From Pseudoscleropodium purum (Eukaryota > Streptophyta > Bryopsida > Hypnales > Brachytheciaceae): a stretch of DNA of 64,000 bases. This document shows positions 22,830 to 34,980 of this stretch, in pieces. A program made the translations under genes and the position numbers. Position 1 is the stretch's first letter; each line of letters starts with the position of its first letter. Where the stretch lies: assembly GCA_963969395.1 (NCBI GenBank), contig OZ017795.1, positions 36,933,063 to 36,997,062 on the forward strand. Direction: 5' to 3'. The notes under the pieces were generated by a model that saw nothing but the letters and a program-made list of their open reading frames with translations, searched no databases and was not told the origin of the DNA.

Positions 22830-25800
22830 ATGGCGATGGCGATGGCGATGTCTTGCGCGCATTTGAATGTGCTTGTTCCGAGTGTGATCTCCACTGAAGC
22901 CAAGAGCTGCAGCCGCTGCTCCAATGCGGCGTCGCCTTCGCTTTCTTTTCGTCTTCTCCGGAAGAACTATGGCGGTCGAAACCAAAGCGTGCACAGGTCG
23001 CTTGTTTGCCAAGCAAGTGGATCGCGAAGAGACAAGGATAAGCGTCGTGGAGGTAAGCTCATGTTCTGTTTTGACAATCATCTGTACACGGTTTGGTTCT
23101 GGTGTCGACTCTAATTTCTTTTTAAAACAGGCAAAGTGTTTTAACGATGAGTGCTTCCAACGGTGGAATGGGAGGATCAACAGCAGGGGGCAACTGTGGG
23201 TGCTTTAAAACCCATTTTCGCTCCATTTTTTAATTAGAGATAAATGAGTCTTTGTCTATGGAAGCGTGAAGATAAACCTCCAATTGTAAAGTCGCGCATG
23301 ACGATGAGTACTCAATGTTGAAAGCTCTTAGCCACCTCTGACAAATTAGTGGTGTTAGAAACGTCGTTGAAGAATGTGAGTGCTCCACATGACAAGCTCC
23401 TCGCAACGACGTGAATCACCAACGGCGGAAGTGGCTATTCAGTATCCCTCCAATTCGCGTGAGCAAACCGCCAAGCATTGATGAATTTAGGGTTTGCAAT
23501 TGCAGAGACCAAGCGGGAAGACAGTAAATTCGACGAGAAGCTGAACGCGATCAACGACGACACACAATACGGGGACGAGGAAGACAATGACGACGAGGTT
23601 CGCACCCCACTCCCAGACGACGTAGCGGCCGCTCTCAGCCCCGACGTTGCTCGCACTTCCTACGTCGGCGACAAATACGAAAGCGCCAGCTTGGGCGACC
23701 GCACCGCGGCGACAGCCTCCGAAACAGCAGATGCAGCCGGCGTCTCCCGCTCTGACCCAAACGTCCGACGGGCGCAATCGTCGGGGAAGCGCGTCGGGGA
23801 CGAGTTCGAGGACATTCGTGAGGAAGGGGAAGAGTCGGCAAAGATAGTCGCAGATGAAGCGCGCGACGCCGCGGACGCGAGTGGAAAGAGGGTACAGAAA
23901 GCGGGGCGGCGCGTGGGGCAGAATTTGGAGGAGGTACAGAAGGCGGGCGAGTCGGCTTTGGGAGGAAGCGCAGACGTCGTGGAAGAACAAGCTGGAAGAG
24001 CGGCGGATAACATTCAAGAAGGCTTGGAGGAAGCCGGCGACGCTGCACGCGACGTGCTGGGGATTGGGGAGCAGAATGCCGATGTCGCAGGCAAGCGGTT
24101 GCGAGAGACGGGGGAAAACATTAGAGACGACCTTGATTCGGTCGGAAAGGAAGGGCAGAAAGTTACTGCTCGGGCTGGCAAAACGTTCACCACGCAGGTT
24201 CGCAGCCTTCACCAATTTTTTGGGTTGTTGTTCTCCTCAGACAATTGCATTTTTTCGCGCGAATTCTCCACTCGTCACGCGAGACGCATCTTATGTCATC
24301 ATCAGCGAAATAAATCCTTTCAACCTCCTCATCGCAACCCTAATACCACACAATCCAGTCATGAATTCCCCACTCCCCATGTTACTCTTGTCGCTTCACC
24401 AATCCAATTCTCGGAGAAATTCATTTAGCCAGATCCGCCACTTGTCACTCGAATTTTCTTATAACGGCAACAAAATATTCTCACCTTGAAATCTCACCCC
24501 TAATCCCACACAGACCAGTCATGAATTCCCTGTTCCCCATTTCTCACTTCTCACTTCACCAATCCAATTCTCGTAGAAATTCATTTAGCCAGATCTCCCA
24601 TTCACCCCTCGCACTCTCCCATAACTGCAAACAAACATTCTAACCTCAAAACCTCACCCCTAATTGCACCCAATTCTCGTTTTAATCATCATTTTCTTTA
24701 CCCAACCTCATCCCACCCCCTCCACAATCTAAAAAAGCGCATCCTTCGAGACGAGATCCAGATCCTCACACACTCGTCGCGTGCAGGCTAGAGAAACCTC
24801 CAAGCAACTGGGTCCCGAAGCGGAAGAAGCCGAGCAAGAGGCCGAGCGCGCGGTGCGCACCACCTTTCGTCGAGCGCGGCAGTCCGCGGAGCGCGTGCAA
24901 GAGCCGATCGAGAAGGCAGTGAGCGCTTCCATAGACGCTGCGGCAGCAATTGGCGACGAAGTGCTGAAGCTGGGCGATTCGATTGTTGAAGCCGTGGAGG
25001 ACGCCACGGGTGTGGCGGTACCTATGCGTCGTGGGCGGGGACGCTCCCTGAGAAGAAGGGGTAAGAAGGGCGACGGCGACTGGACTGACGGCGACGACGG
25101 GGAGGAGTTGGTTGGGGGCAAGTACAAGCCTGCGGGGAAGAGTGTGACGAGGAGGTACCAGGCAGGGAGTGAAGAAGACGACAGTGAAACGCAGGAGTCG
25201 GACGGGAAGTTTTCGGAGCTCACTGTGCTGGTTGCTGGGGCTGCTGGGGCCACTGGCAGGTGAGTCTTGGTCTTTGGAATTTCTCTGCAAAGAATGGGAT
25301 TGTTGATGCAACTAACCCAGTTGAAAATTCTAACCAGCCATATCCACAGCCATAACCTAATAAGGACGTCGAGGACTATAAGTGTTCAATGAAGAATTTG
25401 TGGGAATGTAAAAATGAAGAATGTATCTATTCATCTTGGAATCTGATAATCTTGGAATCTGATAAGTTTTGGTTGATTACTTTGGTGATAGGGTTGCGCT
25501 CTTTTAGGGTTAAGATCATCTATTACACTTGTGACACCTTACGACCAATTCTCTTGAAAGAAGTGGTTAGTACCACTGATTTAAGAGGATCGGCAGTTAG
25601 TGCATAGTGTACCTTGAAAACGACCAAAAGAATGTGTTGTAACTATAGCATGGAAATCTGTCGACCTTTATAGCTTTAGTTTGAAAGAGGTAGTACCCGG
25701 AGTATGTAGGTACATGAAAAGTCAGTTGAACTATGGGATTTGAAAGATAGTAACCGGTAGAGGCGCTCAAGAACAAACTTCGCAAACATTGTTTCCATGC

Positions 25801-28800
25801 AATTTGCGGAATGGTTTTAGTGGAAGCTTGACTGGTGTAAGACTAAGTAAATGACCTTGAGAAGATCCACACTAGGAGAAGACCTGCTTGAAGAGAATGA
25901 GCTTTAAGATTCACAATTGGTCTAAATTAAGGTTAGTTCAAAGACCATTGTAAATATTGAATTTGTGAGGGGTAGGATAACTATTTATGTTTCAAGGACG
26001 TGAGTAGCGAAGGCCACCGTGAATAAAGAAGTCAAGTGTGTGTGCTTCGTGACATAAAATTAGATTGTTTACTCTTTGGGTATGTTGCTCGGGCTATCAA
26101 CTCATTACTTTGCTAACTTTTCTCCAGGTTGATTGTTCAAAACCTTGTGCGGAAAGGCGTCACTGTTCGTGCGTTGGTGCGGAATGTGTACAGAGCAAGA
26201 AACTTGAAACAATTGGAAGGAGCTGAGGTGAGAAATGTGTCTGCTTTCTGTTTCTTGAGGTGCTAATTTTCAATTTTTGTGTGAAATTTGGTAGCCCTCT
26301 GTTTTAATGTAGCCCTCTGTCACCTCCAAATGTGTTCGGCGTGGGAGACTTTTAGTTTGATATTCCTAATGTGTTAAGAGAATAGATGCACAACTTTAAA
26401 GTCAGTCATTTTGAGTCAACGTTGATTTCTATGGGAATTGAATACCTTCATTGGGTGTTCTACAGTTAGTTGAAGCAGATCTCTACAACTACGAGTCAGT
26501 GAAGGAAGCAGTATCTGGGAGGTATGTGACATGATCTGAGTACCGCAATCAAATTGTTTCAATTGTCCTTGAATGCCGACTAGCGATCGATTGCAAGTGA
26601 CTTCATCCCAAATGGAAAATGCATTATTTTCGTATGTTTTCATTTAATCTTTAGTTTAATCCTCAGGGATAAACATTCTACCAGACATAAAAACCTCTTT
26701 GTTTGGAATAATGGATCCCAATATGCTGCTATTATTGCTTTTGAGGATGACTGAACATGACATGTTTATATTTTTTTTGTGCAGTAATGTGGTTATCTGC
26801 GCTGTGGGAACCCGGGGATTTGACCTTCTGCAAGCATACAGAGTAAGCCGTTTCATCACTTTTGTTGCACTTTTCAATCTCATGCTTGCTTGTTGCAGTT
26901 GTGCATGTGACTGATTCATGACCTTCATGTGGCCAATGTTGCAGACTGAATACGAGGGAGTGTTGAATCTCATTTCTGCTGCAAAGAATCAAGGAGATGT
27001 GAAGAAGGTTACACACTTATCAATCACTTTTGTCCTTGAGTTTCTTGGTTTTCCCATTTCCAAGATTCTCAATTTACAAATAATTTCTCTATCAAACGAT
27101 TATCATAACATTCTTGAACATGTGGACAGCTATTTCACTGTAGCTGCAATGTGGTTGGCTGTAACTACGCTTGTAATAGTTTCCCAAGTTTTCATTCTTG
27201 ACTTTAAGATGTGAGAGAATCTTAACCAAAGTAAAGAGATGTCAAATAGAATTAAAAAAGTTGATACCCTGATTCTTCCTTGAATTAGCAGTTGGCCCCA
27301 AGGGTGTTTGCATGCTCTTTCAAGCATGTTTGGTTCCTTTTGAGTGTCATGAGTTAGTAGCCTCTCAGACTTTTCAAACACTTGTTATTTGTTCTCTGCA
27401 GTTTGTTCTTATAACGACGATTGGCGTCAACTTTCTTCAAGTTATTCCACTTCTGTACTGGTGAGTGCACAAATTTCTTAGAAGACGTGGCATCTGCACT
27501 TCTGTTATCAAGTTGGTTTGAGAAAAAATGCCCAGAAAAGCTAATAGAGCTTGACTTTACCCTTAAAAAAAGGGTATTAGCATGGTTTCGGGTTTCGGGT
27601 TTTTAGTTCTGACGTCAATGCACTTCAGTGAGTTTTGGGGGGGCTTGTAGAGAATAAATTGATATGAATGCTGTGTTTCTCTAGATTTGTGTGGGTCACG
27701 GTGAACTAAGAGTTGTCAAAGTTTCTCACCCATTTACACATTCTGTCTGGATTCTCAGGAAACGACAAGCGGAACTCTTCTTGCAACGTGCAGGCCTGGA
27801 CTACACTATAGTTCGGCCGGCTGGATTGACTGGTGCTCGAGGGGTATGTAAAATTTAAGACCTTCATAACACAACTAATCCTATGAAATTTCTTTGCAGT
27901 TTGTGTACGACCAACTTGATGATATTAAGGTTGAAAAATACATTTTGTACAAAGATTTAAGAAAAATGTGCAGAAATTCGAAATTGGGTTTAGGCGTTTA
28001 AGAGTTAAACTAAAGAGTGGAATGTGGACTGATCGCAGGGTGATCGCGTTGAGTTGAGGCCTGCAGACAGTCTATTCATGGGTGCTGTTAGCCGTAAGAA
28101 GGTAAGGACAAATGAAATATTGACAAAAGTATGGTTTGCATGTTATTGTCCTTGGTTTTGAAAATTTGAAAATCTTCTTCTATGGTATACAAAGTCACAA
28201 CTTTTTTTGGAGCCTTTTGAATATTGCATTCTGTCTAATTTGACCTATGAATTGTGGCTTTGCAGGTAGCGGAAGTTTGCGTTTCAGCCCTTGTAACGCC
28301 ATCTGCATCAGATAAAACTGTGGAGGTAACCCAATGATTTTTGAATTGCTGTTGAGTGTTTTCCTGATTAGAATATAATTTCTAATTTTTACAGCACGTG
28401 AAGAAAGAAATTTTATTAAGGGTAACATTAAATATGAAAACTAGCATTAGTCCTGTCTACTGCCTCACTACCTTGCTAGTGATACCAACATTAAATGTCA
28501 ACTACACTTTCAGACACTTGATTGGATGTTCATAAGTTGTGTTGCTTAATATGGAAAAGCTTTTCAATAGAGTAAGAAACACTATTAGGTGACTGACTTT
28601 AAATATCATTATTAGTGTAGAATTTAAATTGAACTTACTCTTTACAAATTATTTCCTCAGATTATATTGGATAGAGTTATAATTGTCGTTACTCTGTTGT
28701 TTAACTATTTGGGAGCACAAAAAGCATCTTACTGCTCGGTGAAGTGATGCTGCTGAGTGTTTCATAATATTGAATTGCAAAACTAAGTGTGGCTTAAAAT

Positions 28801-28866
28801 TTGCAGTTGGTGGGCGGTAGTGGACGAGTGAGGCGAAGTATTGCGGATCAGTTTGACAGTATTTAA
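22830..28866 (+). CDS. LEA-like helical region fused to Tic62-like NAD(P)-binding (atypical SDR) domain, plastid-targeted
   Basis: Twelve exons join in phase to 663 codons: 22830-23052, 23506-24197, 24787-25259, 26128-26227, 26466-26521, 26785-26842, 26945-27007, 27402-27460, 27759-27843, 28039-28101, 28266-28325, 28807-28866. Residues 1-70 look like a plastid transit peptide (Ala/Ser-rich then Arg/Lys-rich). Residues ~75-445 are hydrophilic and rich in Ala, Glu, Lys, Arg, Asp and Gly, with recurring (A/S)GKR(V/L), AG(R/E)(R/S), (E/D)(E/N)(I/V)(R/Q)(E/D)-type heptad-like units, predicting amphipathic helices of LEA or apolipoprotein style. At 448-663 is a Rossmann domain: VLVAGAAGATGR (glycine motif ends at G462), VRALVRN, VICAVGTRG, then QVIPLLYWKRQAELFLQRAG and YTIVRPAGL, as in Tic62/NmrA-like plant SDRs. 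No Tyr-x3-Lys catalytic pair in classical position. The enzyme activity is unknown. Confidence 0.88.
24335..24680 (+). repeat. 160 bp imperfect tandem duplication in intron 2 of the LEA-SDR gene
   Basis: The blocks CCAGTCATGAATTCCC, CACTTCACCAATCCAATTCTCG (truncated here), GAAATTCATTTAGCCAGATC and CTCACCCCTAAT recur at a spacing of about 160 bp (CCAGTCATG at 24355 and 24515), with a partial third unit at the end. It lies wholly within the 24198-24786 intron. Confidence 0.8.
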
Positions 28867-30095
28867 GATTATTGATTACTACTTATTTTGTTTTGAAAAC
28901 TGTAGAATGATGTATACCTCAAGCTTTTGATAACTGAATTGAGACCTTTAGTTTACTGCGAAGCTGTGAGACTTTCTTCCAAGTACAGGAACTGAAGAAC
29001 ATGATTATTTTCTCCATCTTCTAGTTGATGGTATGTAATAAATATCACAGAAAGTAAGATGGTTTATTTGTGTAACCATGTTTGTATGGCATTCGACTGT
29101 TTGTGAGGTGGGTACCCCCCAAACCGCCACCACTACTAGACTGGTCAAATTCTCATATTTATTTATTTTTGTTGGCAAGTGAAACGAGGTTCCAATGCAT
29201 CTAAGAACGCGACATTTGGATACTGTATGCACAAAAGTAATGCAGGTCAAAGTTTTTGGGTCAAAGTTTTTGTTGGTAGATGTTTTAAAATCGTTTCTTC
29301 AACATACATACATATTGATTTTGGAGATGTACTGTACACGGAGAAAGTCTTAAATAGTCTTTCGATTGCTCTCTGGGAATAGGAAAACAATTCCAAGTAG
29401 TGGTTTCCCCTCCATCCAGGAGTATTTCTTTTGATGTTGAACTTTATCTGATTTGTAAAATACTTTGAAAGCAATAACATTGCATTGATTTCACAAAATT
29501 GCATTGATTTCACAAATGGTCACTATACTGTACACTCATAAATCCATACATTAATTCATACATAGGCTGTTCGTTTGTTTTGTATGTTCCGGTGAGATCT
29601 CTAGAACCGTGTCACTACACTAAGTTGTACACTCGTAAATTTCTATGAAAATTATCCAAAACATCAATGGAGTTTGGAGGGAAACTCAGTACCTCAATAT
29701 CCAGAGGGCAATCGCTTCTGTCAGAGCTCTCATCACTTCTCGTCGGTTAGCCATGCTACAAAAACTTCGGTCGCCAACAGGCCACCCCAAACAAAAAAAC
29801 AATGAAGGCATACAATGTCGATGGAGTACCCTGACGCTTGTTCGAAGGTCGTCACAAAGGTAAGGAAAACCTAACCGAAGAGCAGAGTCCGCGACGGCCG
29901 TTTTTTTCGTTGATCCTCCATTGAATGGTCTGGATGGTAGTTTCCCCTAAAAGTCGTGATTTCGAGATCCTCTCTTCCCGAGACTGCCGTCGTGAGACAC
30001 TGCAACCAAATCCTGAGTAATTAGGACACGCCGAACTTAATGAATTCAACCCGATAAGCCTACAATTCAATCTAGCTGCCAGAGGCCGACATGAA
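28867..30095. other. Intergenic, no gene recognised
   Basis: 3' flank of the LEA-SDR gene, then AT-rich to 29.65 kb and of mixed composition after that. Short open frames on both strands, none with recognisable domains. The region 29850-30070 might hold the 3' part of the minus-strand ORF that follows. Confidence 0.4.
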
Positions 30096-30771
30096 TCAAG
30101 CAGAGTAATAAATCCAGGTCAGGTGAGAACGAGCTGTACTGGGTCCTCGGAATGCTTCTCTAACTCCAAGATCCAAGATTCCACGCGCAGAAACAGTCCA
30201 ACCGACGTAGTAGCCGAAGAAAGAAAGTACGTTGCAGTGCCAGCGATATGTTGTAGCCAGCCACGTCAAATTATAGATGAAGAGGGTGGGATTTGGATCG
30301 ATCATGGAAACCAGGACGACCAGCAAAGAGTAATTGCCCGCCTTCTCGTAAAAGAACGAAGATCGCGTATCCCAATCCATGCAGAAACCAAGCCCAAAAC
30401 GACCGAAAACTGCAGTGAAGCATGAGAGGACCGCCCATAATATATTCCTGTGCTGGACGATAACCGCAACTTCGTTCGGCATGCGACGCCGAGCGTCCAT
30501 CAGATTCTCAAGCTCCTTCTGGCTTGATTCATTTCGTACACTGTCATCGGATGTAATCTCAATGCAGGTCTTCAGTATAGCCTCAGCTCGGGAATGCGCA
30601 TACTTCCAACAGTTCTCTTCCCACAAACTGTAGTCAAGTTCGTGGTCGACCACGACCACGTCCAACAGAATAGCAAGAGCCTGTGATAATCTAAAGTCCA
30701 CTGAGATGCTCGATCGAAATCTAATGGTTGCAGCTGCAGGTCCAGGTACTGGGTAGAAGTGGAAGCCGGCC
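30096..30771 (-). CDS. Unrecognised membrane protein fragment or last exon
   Basis: An open frame of about 225 codons on the minus strand that starts right after a splice-acceptor-like CTTGGCAG at about 30772-30779 and has no ATG near its start, so it looks like a terminal exon (or a gene fragment). The first half is soluble and charged (VVDHELDYSLWEENCWKYAH, later a basic MDARRRMPNEV). The second half has three or four hydrophobic segments (ILWAVLSCFTAVFGRFGLG, YSLLVVLVSMI, LSFFGYYVGW), suggesting a membrane protein. I do not recognise the family. The 5' exons are missing: upstream lie a minisatellite and MITEs, so the gene may be truncated. Confidence 0.45.
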
Positions 30772-30917
30772 TGCCAAGACGATCACAAGGAGATTATTTT
30801 GTTTCCTACGTAGTAAAACATAATAATTTACTAACAACTTTACCATCAATTTAATACTAAAATAGAAAATGACACAATCTAGGAAACACACTACCATCTC
30901 TACATTTTGAAACTAGT

Positions 30918-31068
30918 GAATGACAAATGTAGTAAATGGAAAATGTAGAGATTCACAAATGTAGTGTTTTACAAATGTAGTGATTCACAAAAGTAGTGAT
31001 TCATAAAAGTAGTGATTCACAAATGTAGTGTTTCACAAATGTAGTGATTCACAAATGGACTAATGGAC
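30918..31068. repeat. Minisatellite, ~16-17 bp unit, about 8 copies
   Basis: Variants of AATGTAGTGATTCACA follow each other head to tail, with interruptions such as TGTTTTACA, TTCATAAA and TGTTTCACA. The copies lie upstream (5') of the minus-strand membrane ORF and end at a unit beginning ATGGACTAATGGACAAATG. Confidence 0.85.
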
Positions 31069-31304
31069 AAATGTTCTAACTAGTGCATGACATGTAGAAC
31101 ACTAATTGTTCCACTTTCCTACCATGTATTGTGCTACTCTCATCACTATTTCTTTCTCACATAGCTTCAAGCTATTTTTGAAAGGTTTTTTTTTGTATCA
31201 AGTTTGTTCTACTCTCACATGTACACCTTCAATTTTGAATACATCAAATCTACATCAGCCAATCCAAATTCGCTCAAAACAATTCTTTCTGCATCGGCCA
31301 CAAA

Positions 31305-31612
31305 CATGGTTGTCATAGTGGATGGACGTCCGGTTCGCCCGTCCGTTAGAGGTCCTGCCCGTCTGATACAGTCAACACATAGTTGACTTTCTGATAACGG
31401 AAAAATAGGCCACGTGGATGCCATGTGGATTAAGGAACATGTTGGGCGCGAATGAGATCGTTAGGGCGCAGACGAGATCATCCGTGCCCTAAATTTCGCA
31501 TTCCGAGGTGACGTGTCATTCCGCAAAATTGCACAAGTTACAAAATTAAAGCCGTCCGGACCGTTCGTCCGTCCCATCCGATGACCCTAACTCGCCTGTT
31601 ATGACAACCATG
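31305..31612. mobile_element. hAT-type MITE, CATGG family, copy 1
   Basis: 308 bp with terminal inverted repeats CATGGTTGTCATA and TATGACAACCATG. It is flanked by a perfect 8 bp target-site duplication GCCACAAA (31297-31304 and 31613-31620). There is no transposase, so it is non-autonomous. Subterminal CGTCCG and CGGACG-like motifs cluster at both ends. The 8 bp duplication is the hallmark of the hAT superfamily. It is about 75-80% similar by eye to the copy at 31738. Confidence 0.9.
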
Positions 31613-31737
31613 GCCACAAAGTCTATTATCGTTGACTCTTCACTACTAATTTTCTTAGAACTACTGCTTGCTCTTGAAAGAGCATCAATTCTCCTCTTTC
31701 GTGTAGAAAGAAAGCTTGCTACAACTAGCACTTCGCC

Positions 31738-32015
31738 CATGGTTGTCATAGTGAACGGACGTCTGGTTCGCCCGTCCGTTAGAGGTTCCGCCCGTCTGAT
31801 ACAGTCAACAAATAGTTAACTTTCTGATAATGGAAAAATAGGCCACGTGGATGCCATGTGGATTAAGGAACATGTTGGGCATAGACGAGATCGTCAGGGC
31901 GCGGATGAGATCATTAGGTTACAAAATTAAAGCCATCCGAACCGTCCGTCCGGTCCGGTTTGCCCGTCTGTTCGTCCCGTCCGATGACCTTAACTCGATT
32001 GTTATGACAACCATG
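31738..32015. mobile_element. hAT-type MITE, CATGG family, copy 2
   Basis: 278 bp with the same CATGGTTGTCATA/TATGACAACCATG termini. The 8 bp duplication has one mismatch: ACTTCGCC (31730-31737) against ACTTTGCC (32016-32023). The internal text (GTTAGAGGT, CTGATACAGTCAAC, GGAAAAATAGGCCACGTGGA and others) matches copy 1; copy 2 lacks a ~30 bp stretch of copy 1. The site mismatch suggests an older insertion. Confidence 0.88.
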
Positions 32016-32023
32016 ACTTTGCC

Positions 32024-34452
32024 AACTACTAGCTCAATATCATCCACCTTCTACATGAGTAGAGAACTGTTTTAATACCTGGTCACATAATAAATAGCAA
32101 TTACAAATTTACCAACACAATAAGACAATTTAAAAGGTTGCCTAGACTAGTGTCAAAATAAATAAATAAATAATTGAACTAATTCCAAGCTTGATATCAT
32201 ATTAGTTTACAAATTGTATTGAATTCATCATCCTTATTTCATTAATAATTGTGTTATAGTTGGGAAGCTCCAAACAAGACATATTCAATGTTGGTGAATG
32301 GATAATTGAAATTCCCTACTATACATATGCAAACGAGTCAATTTACAAAAGAACAAAAGAGTACTAGTAAGGCAAATGATTAAAAGCTACTCTAAGACAA
32401 TACTCTAAGACAATTAAAAGCTTTGTAAAATTCTAAAAACTTATATTTTGCTTGTAGAATAGAACTCTAGCAGTCCTTGAAGCTTGTTGAATGGATGTTA
32501 CATTGTATGAAACAAGTGAAGTTTGATAGCTATAAAAAATCACCATTGCATGTGCAATTCATTAGATCTTGAATTTATAAAGAATTAAAAGTCAAAAACA
32601 TTATACTTAGATAATTCATGGTAATACAAATACATACCTCAAAATAGGGTGAGTGCAAGTATTTGGGCCAATTGAATGACTTTCAATGTGAGATTCTTCA
32701 CCATTGGAATCTTGGCCACCAACTTCCACATAATTCTGGCCATCTACCTTTCTGGAATATTGTAGTATTGATTTTGTAGTTGCATAAATGTCCTTCTCTT
32801 GCCACGTTATAGTAATGTTGTCAAAAGTGAGTGTCACAAGGCTTAAATGCTTAAGTGAAATAAGCTTCTTCAGAGCCATTTTCACCTCCATGTCACATTT
32901 TAAATTGGAAGCTAAAGTGTAGAAACTTGCTTCTTGGAGTCAATTCTTTAGAAGCCTCTTGTTTGACATGAATGTGTGATACTAGGAATGGAAATCGAGT
33001 CTCAAAGCTTCTTTGCCATATTTTTTTGAAGGATCTCTATCAACTTTTGATGAAGGTTTAAAGATTTGATCATATCTTGGAATTGGTTTCATTCGTATGT
33101 TGGTTACCTCCAATGATTTCCCCGATCCCATCTTTGGAGATTCTTTCAACAATTGCTTTTGTTTCTTTTATTTTGCATATTCTTTTTCTTACTTTGGCTT
33201 AACTTCTCTGTATAATTGACATAAAAAATAGTAATCAATGACCATGAACACTATGAGATAAATTAAACATGTTCTAGTTTATTTCTAAGCACATATAGTA
33301 ATTTCAATCAAATAAAAATTAATAAGGAAAAAAATTACTCCTTTGAAAATAACTCTATGAATCGTTTTTTTATTTATTTTAAAGAATATTTAGTAATTTC
33401 AATCAAATAAAAACTAGTAAAAAGAAACTTACTTCTTTGGGAATAACTCTTGAAAGAGTTTTTGATTGAATGCCACTCTCTCATTTTGTAGTTGTTCATA
33501 CTCAAACATCGCTGGAGACTCTTTTTCAAACTATTCGTCTCCGTCTTGTTTTGGAGATCTAGCGTCATATGCTACAAGAGGTGTAGCACTAATCGTTGAC
33601 ACCTGTTCAAGAGTTGCAATAGGACTTGTGTATTGTAAAAGTATAGTCACCTGCCTCCAATGAATCTTATCCCACCAGTTGAATCTCATTGCTGTCAAGA
33701 AGTTTTCCTTCTTTGAAGAGAGCCCTGATAACCTCAAATGTTGTCTTAGGAGGTCTAAATTTGGAGATCACATTACGATCTCCATCCCAAATCACTATCA
33801 CACCTGTCATCATGTTCAAAAATTAATATGGAAATGATCAATTTGAAGATTGAGCATGTGGAAGTGTTTAGTATCACTATGACTATAAGCAATTTTAATT
33901 AATAGTTCTTAATATTTATTTGTTTTAATTACAAAGACGAGTAACTTCTCTACCTCAAATACCATTAACATTGACACTTCAAGCAATCCACAAAAATTAA
34001 AAAAAAATTTACATGAAAGAAAACTTGTAACCTACCATATTGGGGGCATTTGATTGTTGTCGTCTAGAAGTCCACTCACCAGGTTCAAAAGTGCTCTCAC
34101 CTACCTGCAACAAAAGGAACTTATGTTTAGTACAATTCTTGGACATTCTTCTTCATGAAAGAGACACAAAAGAAACACTAGAGTTTAGAATAAGTCTAAC
34201 AATTGAATAGAGCATATCTTCAATTGAATGAACTTGTTGATTGTGAGACAAGCATGAAGACGATGAAGAATAACTTAAGATTAAGAAATTAATCACAGAA
34301 ACCTCGCAAATGAAATTATATCAGGAAATGAATATGTTCCTTCTTCTAAATTGATGCTATGGCACAAAGAGACTATAAATTTCAATAGACCACACAACTT
34401 CACCACAACATCTCATAACCCTTACTTCTCTTTCATAGAAATTCAAACCAAT
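32024..34452 (-). pseudogene. AT-rich region with decayed minus-strand coding remnants
   Basis: On the minus strand, open stretches are joined by likely splice or frameshift points. Near 33690-33810 the frame reads GVIVIWDGDRNVISKFRPPK; near 33000-33150 there is a long basic open stretch (KMGSGKSLEVTNIRMKPIPR); at 32640-32920 another ends at a GTATG donor-like site. The frames do not agree and a stop or shift separates the last two. This is probably a multi-exon gene that has decayed, or one member of a repeated family. I do not recognise it. Confidence 0.35.
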
Positions 34453-34980
34453 GCAAACACAAATGCGCAAATTCAGACGTACAGGAGCTTCAAAGATGAT
34501 TGAGTTTACACATCAGTTGTACAAGTGGAGAGAAGTATTCCAAGGATAAAATGACTCTGCAATTCTTCATTAGCAAAAAATCAGCAAAAGAATTACAGAA
34601 ACTTTGCAATCACATATCACTGTGCTACTACTGTCGTGCACCTCCTCCTTCGGAGACCTGGAGACGTGCCTGGGCAGGCAATTGCAAGGAGCCGGAGCCT
34701 TTGCGCAAATCTCTGTGCAAACACAAATGCGCAAATTTAGACGTAGAGGAGCTTCAAAGATGATTGAGTTTACACATCAGTTGTACAAGTGGAGAGAAGT
34801 ATTCCAAGGATAAAATGACTCTGCAGTTCTTCATTAGCAAAAAATCAGCAAAAGAATTACAGAAACTTTGCGATCACATATCACTGTGCTACTACTGTCG
34901 TGCACCTTTTCCTTCGGAGGCCTGAAGACGTGCCTGGGCAGGCAATTGCAAGGAGCCGGAGCCTTTGCGCAAATCTCTGT
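34453..34980. repeat. 264 bp perfect-period tandem duplication
   Basis: 34453-34716 and 34717-34980 are head-to-tail copies with about 97% identity. Differences include CAGACGTACAGG against TAGACGTAGAGG and CTCCTCC against CTTTTCC. Both copies contain GCAAACACAAATGCGCAAAT at the start and CTTTGCGCAAATCTCTGTGC at the end. No coding role recognised. The high identity points to a recent duplication. Confidence 0.93.

Noticed and set aside
23487..24215. 242-codon open frame on the minus strand
   Set aside because: It is the antisense of exon 2 of the LEA-like SDR gene. The GC-rich Ala/Glu/Arg codon use of that exon keeps several frames open; only the plus-strand frame joins in phase with flanking exons.
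24729..25311. Minus-strand open frames of 174 and 181 codons
   Set aside because: Antisense shadows of exon 3 of the same gene, Ser/Pro/Leu-rich as expected for the complement of Glu/Ala/Arg codons.
30918..31068. Short repeats that might suggest a CRISPR-like array
   Set aside because: The units are head to tail without unique spacers and vary internally. It is a minisatellite in a eukaryotic genome.
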